64,000 nt of DNA from Hyphomonas polymorpha PS728 (lineage in GTDB: Bacteria; Pseudomonadota; Alphaproteobacteria; Caulobacterales; Hyphomonadaceae), in assembly GCF_000685315.1 (NCBI RefSeq), contig NZ_ARYM01000010.1, forward strand, positions 90,439-154,438. Direction: 5' to 3'. The notes below the pieces were generated by a model that had not been told where the DNA came from, made no database searches, and saw nothing but the letters and a program-made list of their open reading frames with translations. The translations under genes and the position numbers were made by a program. Shown one piece after another: positions 59,884 to 64,000 of the stretch. Each line of letters begins with the position of its first letter. The first letter of the stretch is position 1.

Positions 59884-61629
59884 ATGAAGTATCTGCTCAC
59901 CGGCGTGATCGCTATAACTTTGCTTACGGCATGTGGGCAGAAAGACAAGCCGAGTGGTGAGGCCGCTCTCGCGGCAGTTGAATTTGATGTGTCAAAACTT
60001 TCGGACATCTCGCTTCGGAAAGGGGATGCAGCTACCGCTTCTCAGGCCTTGGCAGCCTTCTCTTTGGCTGAGTCCGGATCTGGTATCCTGTCTTTCGACA
60101 GCCGGGATATCAACGGTGACAAGGCGGTCTTCACGAATGTGATCTTGTCCATCCCCAGGGACACGGGCCCAAGCGAGCCGCTCTACACCGAAGAAGAGAT
60201 CGCTGAGCTCTTCTCCTATATGGATTATGATGGCGACGGCATTGCCGATGATGGCTCGGAAATGACGCTGGAAGAGTACAGCGCCAGCATGAACGCGACC
60301 GAGCCGGCCGGCCCGCCGCCGGTGGTTAAGGCTGCCAAGCTGGAATTTGACGGCCTCGGCATGATCAATGGCGCGGCGAACTTCTCGCTGATGCGCTTGT
60401 CCGACATTTCCGTGACCCCGGTTGAAGGCTCTGAAGATCAAAGCCGGGGCACGGTCGGCACCATCGAACTGATCAACCCGTCGCCGGAAACCGCCGCCTG
60501 GGTGGCCAGCCTGTTCGGGCAGGGCGAGCCCGCCGATCTTCCCGAAGGCGCGGCGCTGTCTTTTGATCGCTGGGCCATCAAGGATGTCGATCTCGACATC
60601 GTGGATGCAAGCGGCTCGGGCGGCTTTGAGCTGGCCTCGTTCTATATCGACGGGCTGAAGGAAGAGAAGGCCGGCAAGCTCGGCCTGTCGAAGCTGAACT
60701 TCCAGTTCAGCGAAGAAACCTCCGGAGACGTGAACATCACGCTGGACGGCTTTGGCCTTGCCGGTCTCGACTACGGCCTGATCGCCGCGGCTGCCAACAG
60801 CTCGGCCGATCCCACCGCCATGACCGAGGCGATGCAGGCCGATCCGGGCAATCCGGGTTTTGACGCAGCCCTGATGAAGGGCCTGAAGGCGGACGTCATC
60901 GGCGCCAGCATCGATATGGCCTCGTTCAATTCCTATGTTGGCCGCGATGGCCAGGGCCGGGCGACCAAGATCACCACCGATCCGTTCACGCTGACAGTGG
61001 CTGCCCGTGACAATCCCGATGGGGAGCAGTTTGCCGGCGCGCTGGCGACACTGGGCTATGAGACACTGACGCTGAGCGCCGCCGGCGAGCAGCTTTATGA
61101 TCCGGATGCAGACGTCGTGACCCTGCCGAAGGGCAAGAACTACTGGCAGCTTAACGATGGCTTCAAGCTGGACGTTTCGGCCAAGTATGAAGGCTCCAAG
61201 GCAATTGCCGCTGCGTCGTCGGCCGCTCAGCTTGAGGCCAATCCGGACGCGATGATGGAGGCGATGATGAGCAAGCTGGCCTTCCATCAGTTTGAAGTCT
61301 CGTTCGCCGACAATGGCTTCTTCAACCGCGCTCTGAACGCTTATGCCGCTCAGTCTGGTGAGGACCCGGCAAACCTGCGCGCGCAGATTTCCGGCGTGAT
61401 GGCCATGGCGCCGATGATGGCGGGCAGCACCGGCATTGATGTGGCCGTCGTAACCGAGCTGGCAACGGCGATCTCCAGCTTCGTTCAGGATCCCAAGACC
61501 CTGACGATCAGCATGACGCCGCAGACGCCGGTGACGGCGCAGACCTTCGTGGACGCGGCAAGCAACCCGTCTGACCCGGCCAAGAAGCTGGACAAGACGA
61601 AGCTCGGCTTCTCCGCTGGCAACAAGTAA
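59884..61629 (+). CDS. Large hypothetical lipoprotein with an EF-hand-like loop
   Basis: This 581-residue protein has a lipoprotein signal (MKYLLTGVIAITLLTAC, Cys17). A calcium-loop-like motif DYDGDGIADDGSEMTLEEY lies at about 115-133. The rest has repeated beta-rich segments of similar style (ANFSLMRLSDISVTP; KLEFDGLGMINGA; KLNFQFSEETSGDVNITLDGFGLAGLDYG). The C-terminus has Met-rich helices (MAMAPMMAG). I know no family with a function. It is strongly acidic and likely sits on the periplasmic side of a membrane. A good terminator follows. Confidence 0.8.
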   Translation: MKYLLTGVIAITLLTACGQKDKPSGEAALAAVEFDVSKLSDISLRKGDAATASQALAAFSLAESGSGILSFDSRDINGDKAVFTNVILSIPRDTGPSEPLYTEEEIAELFSYMDYDGDGIADDGSEMTLEEYSASMNATEPAGPPPVVKAAKLEFDGLGMINGAANFSLMRLSDISVTPVEGSEDQSRGTVGTIELINPSPETAAWVASLFGQGEPADLPEGAALSFDRWAIKDVDLDIVDASGSGGFELASFYIDGLKEEKAGKLGLSKLNFQFSEETSGDVNITLDGFGLAGLDYGLIAAAANSSADPTAMTEAMQADPGNPGFDAALMKGLKADVIGASIDMASFNSYVGRDGQGRATKITTDPFTLTVAARDNPDGEQFAGALATLGYETLTLSAAGEQLYDPDADVVTLPKGKNYWQLNDGFKLDVSAKYEGSKAIAAASSAAQLEANPDAMMEAMMSKLAFHQFEVSFADNGFFNRALNAYAAQSGEDPANLRAQISGVMAMAPMMAGSTGIDVAVVTELATAISSFVQDPKTLTISMTPQTPVTAQTFVDAASNPSDPAKKLDKTKLGFSAGNK

Positions 61630-61656
61630 GCGATTGCCGGCTGAGGCAAGACAGGG

Positions 61657-61691
61657 AAGGGCGCGGGGCCGGAAGGCTGCCGCGCCCTTTT
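61657..61691 (+). terminator. Intrinsic terminator after the large lipoprotein
   Basis: AAGGGCGCGG and CCGCGCCCTT form a perfect 10-bp stem with a 13-base loop, followed by TTTTC. It lies 28 bp after the stop. Confidence 0.75.
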
Positions 61692-61725
61692 CAATGAGAG
61701 ATAATGGAGTCATAGGCTTGAGCAT

Positions 61726-62551
61726 ATGAGACTGGCGTTTTTTGGAGATGTAGTCGGCAAGCCCGGACGGGCGGCGGTGCTGGAGCACCTGCCAGGCCTG
61801 CGCGCGCGGCTGCGGCTCGATTTTGTCGTGGTGAATGGCGAGAATGCCGCCGGTGGCTTTGGGCTCACCCGTCAGATTGCGGAGGAGTTCTTCGGCGCGG
61901 GCGCTGACTGCCTGACGCTGGGCGACCATGCCTGGGATCAGCGCGAAGCCCTCACCTATATCGAGCGCGAGCCGCGCCTGCTCCGCCCACTGAACTACCC
62001 CGTGGGCGCTGGCGCGCCGGGGAAGGGGGCAGAGCTTTACATGCTGCCCGACGGGCGCCGGGTGGGCGTGGTGCAGCTTCAGGGCAATGTCTTCATGCGC
62101 CAGTCGCTGGCCTGTCCGTTCGTGGCGGCCGATGCGGCGCTCGACCAGATGCCGCTGGGCGCGGTGGCGGACGCCGTGATCGTGGACATGCATTGCGAGG
62201 CGACCAGCGAGAAGATGGCCATGGGTCATCATTGCGATGGCCGCGCCAGCCTTGTGGTCGGCAGCCATACGCATGTGCCCACCGCCGATACGATGATCCT
62301 GAATGGCGGCACGGCCTATCACACGGACGCCGGCATGTGCGGGGATTATGATTCGGTGATCGGTATGCAGAAGGAAATGTCGCTTTACCGGTTCACCACG
62401 CAATTGCCCGGAGAGCGGGTATCAGCCCGCCCTCGGCGAGGGGACGTTGTGCGGAACCTATGTAGAAACGGACGACCGCACGGGCCTCGCCCTGCGCGTG
62501 GAGCCGATCCGGATGGGTGGCCGGCTCAGCCCGCAGGTGCCGGCGGTCTAG
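61726..62551 (+). CDS. TIGR00282/YmdB-family metallophosphoesterase, frameshifted near the 3' end
   Basis: The first 230 residues match the YmdB-type phosphodiesterase family: MRLAFFGDVVGKPGR, VVNGENAAGGFG, GDHAWDQ (usually GNHTWD), DMHCEATSEKMAMGHHCDGRASLVVGSHTHVPTAD and DAGMCGDYDSVIGM. These hold the two-metal site. After TTQLPGER the frame turns to Arg/Pro-rich nonsense and would run on to 62652. One base further on, the expected ending is readable: YQPALGEGTLCGTYVETDD, then RVEPIRMGGRLSP and stop at 62551. One extra G in the run at 62417-62419 explains it. All catalytic residues precede the shift. Confidence 0.85.
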
Positions 62552-62717
62552 GCGTTTTCTGTTGTGGGCGCTTCAGGATACGGGTTCGTGTCCGGAATGT
62601 CATGACAAAGCATTATATTACAATCCCCTCAGAAAGGCGCTCCAGGGGTTGAGCCGCTGGCCCGCTTTTGTTTGGCTGATGCCAGACATTTGGAGAGACC
62701 TGAGAGGAGAACGTATC

Positions 62718-63089
62718 ATGGCTCTACAGAAATTCCGGGCACGCACTGTTTCGGCAATGCTGGCGCTGGCCGCCATGGGCGGGGGCACGGCTCTTGCGCA
62801 GGGCACTGAGGCAGCGCCCGTGGCCATCGCGCCGATGACAGACGCTGAAGCCACCCAGTTCGTGGCCGCCAACAAGAAGGTGACTGAGGTTGCCAACAAG
62901 ATGACGCTGGAGCTGCAGGCTGCCACGAGCGAGGATGAGGCCGCTGCCGTTCAGGCCAAGGCCGAGCAGCAGATCACCGCCGCCATCCAGACCGAAGGCA
63001 TCACGCCCAAGCGGTATACGGAGATTATCCAGCTGGCCGAAACCGATGAGGCGACCCTTGCCAAGCTGCGCGCCGAATTCGGCAGCTGA
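62718..63089 (+). CDS. DUF4168 family exported protein
   Basis: This 123-residue protein has a signal peptide (MALQKFRARTVSAMLALAAMGGGTALAQ). A helical domain follows: MTDAEATQFVAANKKVTEVANKM, a Glu/Ala-rich helix, and EGITPKRYTEIIQLAETDEATLAKLRAEF. The last part (GITPKRYTEI...DEATLAKL) is the DUF4168 pattern; function unknown. The ATG at 62718 has GAGAGGAGA upstream. An in-frame start at 62517 would overlap the frameshifted phosphoesterase tail and is rejected. Confidence 0.8.
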   Translation: MALQKFRARTVSAMLALAAMGGGTALAQGTEAAPVAIAPMTDAEATQFVAANKKVTEVANKMTLELQAATSEDEAAAVQAKAEQQITAAIQTEGITPKRYTEIIQLAETDEATLAKLRAEFGS

Positions 63090-63115
63090 GGCAGGCTGAA
63101 AAGCCACCTTCTTAA

Positions 63116-63142
63116 AGGGGCCGTTCCGGCAGGGACGGCCCC
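63116..63142 (+). terminator. Hairpin after the DUF4168 gene
   Basis: AGGGGCCGTTCC and GGGACGGCCCCT form a 12-bp stem with one wobble pair and a short loop. Only a weak T-run (CTTGC) follows. Confidence 0.5.
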
Positions 63143-63237
63143 TCTTGCATGGAAAAATGAGTTGGCGTAAATCGCGCCGCGCTGCCGGGAGCTGCGAGAG
63201 GCGCGGGCCGGGCGGTGGAGCCGTCTTTCGCAATCCC

Positions 63238-63555
63238 ATGCCCGATGTGTCGTTTGACTGTGTGTCCTGCGGCGCCTGCTGTTTCAGCCGGAACCCCCGC
63301 TATCTCGAACTCCTCCCCTGGGACGCCGCCCGCTCCCTGCCGCCGGAAAGCCTCTTCACCGAAGAGGGGCGCACCTTCGTCCGCTTCGAATGCGGCCACT
63401 GCATTCACCTAGACCTGTCAAACGGCAAGGCCGCCTGCCAAGTCTACGAAGACCGCCCCGAAGCCTGCCGCGCCTTCCGTGCCGGGAGCTTTGAATGCGT
63501 CAAGGCAAGACGGGCGAATGGGGTGATGGGGGCTTTGGCGCGGGAAGCGTCGTAG
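63238..63555 (+). CDS. YkgJ family cysteine-cluster protein
   Basis: This 105-residue protein has the CxxCGxCC motif (CVSCGACC, residues 8-15). Further Cys follow in FECGHCIHL, ACQVYEDRPEACRAF and SFECVKARR. That set of about eight Cys is typical of the YkgJ/UPF0153 Fe-S or zinc cluster family. Function is unproven. The ATG at 63238 begins the family domain; the longer in-frame start at 63145 adds basic sequence through a terminator tail. The stop codon lies inside the first arm of a REP-like repeat. Confidence 0.88.
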   Translation: MPDVSFDCVSCGACCFSRNPRYLELLPWDAARSLPPESLFTEEGRTFVRFECGHCIHLDLSNGKAACQVYEDRPEACRAFRAGSFECVKARRANGVMGALAREAS

Positions 63556-63641
63556 GGTGGGATAGCCGAAGGCGTAACCCACCGGGCGGCGTGTGGGGCG
63601 GGGGCGGACGGTGGGTATCGCGCTGCTCAACCCACCCTACG
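63551..63641. repeat. REP-like nested palindromic element
   Basis: Outer arms CGTAGGGTGGG (63551-63561) and CCCACCCTACG (63631-63641) are perfect complements. Inner arms TAACCCACCG (63575-63584) and CGGTGGGTA (63609-63617) form a second hairpin. The GTAGGGTGGG/AACCCACC pattern recurs as dispersed repeats in many bacterial genomes. The first arm supplies the stop codon of the YkgJ-type gene. Confidence 0.7.
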
Positions 63642-63745
63642 CTTGCTTTGGCCAATCCCCATCTTGGCTTAGGTCGAGCAAATCAGTTTTTCATCAGAAA
63701 TTATGGAACTAGTTTGCAACCCTTGCAGACTATTCCGCTAGGAAA

Positions 63746-63982
63746 ATGAAGATGAACGACATTCGTAAAAAATTGAGTCCCGATCTATTACCCATTTATG
63801 AAGATGAAATTGCGCGGGGGAATGAGGTATTAAGGGTGGATGAGCCCGCTGGGTCGCTTTGTCCACTTGCAGTGGTATTTCGTCTTCCGCTTAAGCGCGA
63901 GAGTGCTCCATCGAGCCAAGCAGTTGGAAATGACGTATATTGGCATGAAAATGCCGACCCTCGCTACGAGGTGGACGGGTAA
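63746..63982 (+). CDS. Small hypothetical protein in AT-richer DNA
   Basis: This 78-residue protein starts at ATG 63746 or at the next Met codon 63752. Sequence: an amphipathic start (MNDIRKKLSPDLLPIYEDEIARG), a hydrophobic strand (CPLAVVFRLPL) and a polar end (DVYWHENADPRYEVDG). No family was recognised. The region from about 63660 on is visibly richer in A+T than the rest of the window and follows a REP-like element, so this may be recently acquired DNA. It ends 18 bases before the window edge. Confidence 0.55.
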   Translation: MKMNDIRKKLSPDLLPIYEDEIARGNEVLRVDEPAGSLCPLAVVFRLPLKRESAPSSQAVGNDVYWHENADPRYEVDG

Positions 63983-64000
63983 TCCTCCCAGAAATTAATC

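Noticed and set aside
59992..62403. An 803-codon open frame on the reverse strand
   Set aside because: It is antisense to the large lipoprotein and the phosphoesterase, is rich in His/Arg/Gly as antisense frames are, and has no recognisable domain.
62552..62717. Extension of the phosphoesterase to 62652 and of the DUF4168 protein upstream to 62517
   Set aside because: The first is the out-of-frame tail after the frameshift; the second overlaps the restored phosphoesterase end and lacks the signal peptide at its N-terminus.

Overview
The window is high-GC, gene-dense chromosomal DNA from an alphaproteobacterium. The best guess is Hyphomonas or another member of the Hyphomonadaceae. This rests on a DUF2312/GapR nucleoid protein, a DUF1150 gene, a TIGR02300 acidic zinc-ribbon protein, the lptC-lptA-lptB-rpoN string, TonB-dependent receptors typical of stalked or budding marine bacteria, an intracellular PHB depolymerase, and a beta-helix/di-haem cytochrome pair whose cytochrome family (HNE_0200) is named after Hyphomonas neptunium. 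No phage, insertion sequence, CRISPR array or defence locus was recognised. No gap without a gene exceeds about 290 bp.

Layout. 1-5.6 kb: a gene cut by the window edge, an unknown lipoprotein, a DUF4328 membrane protein, yebC, a CaiB/BaiF CoA-transferase and selO. 5.7-14.3 kb: two TonB-dependent receptors facing each other across paired terminators. The second lies downstream of an HSL-type esterase and a feruloyl-CoA-synthase-like ligase, which suggests an uptake-hydrolysis-activation route for an ester or aromatic acid. 14.3-20.6 kb: a reverse-strand run of glmM, cysQ-like, double-domain FKBP lipoprotein, threonine ammonia-lyase and a fused two-ATPase peptide transporter component. 20.7-30.5 kb: ompW, iron alcohol dehydrogenase, a 3-methyladenine glycosylase, a beta-propeller phytase beside a CHAD protein, phaZ, and a cysteine-synthase-like gene divergent from its probable Lrp regulator.

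30.6-35.7 kb is a likely zinc-acquisition locus: a His-tailed ZIP transporter divergent from a His-rich DUF2796 lipoprotein, an ABC ATPase, an FtsX-like permease and a DUF3299 lipoprotein. A Zur-box-like sequence lies in the shared promoter region. 35.8-42 kb holds mscL, ihfB, rpsA (with an unusual C-terminal helix-hairpin-helix extension), cmk, an old-yellow-enzyme homologue and aroA. A tRNA-Ala(GGC) at 42.7 kb is followed by a terminator and five GGACA repeats spaced about one helical turn apart.

43-50.5 kb: DUF1150, the beta-helix/di-haem cytochrome lipoprotein pair, a YaiI/YqxD protein, a ribonuclease D-like exonuclease, then lptC-lptA-lptB-rpoN for LPS export and sigma-54. 50.5-54.6 kb is a reverse-strand run: SDR, an unknown basic protein, gapR, esterase lipoprotein, TPR protein, HAD phosphatase and a zinc-free L36. 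54.7-64 kb: MltB-like transglycosylase, MFS transporter, orphan MotA-like protein, YgjP-like metalloprotease, a large EF-hand-like lipoprotein, a TIGR00282 phosphoesterase with a visible 1-nt frameshift, a DUF4168 protein, a YkgJ-type cysteine-cluster protein, a REP-like nested palindrome, and an AT-richer end with one small unknown gene.

The strongest items for follow-up are the zinc locus, the rpsA fusion, the frameshifted phosphoesterase, the GGACA array and the beta-helix/cytochrome pair. All functional calls come from reading the sequence and from memory of families; no database search was run.
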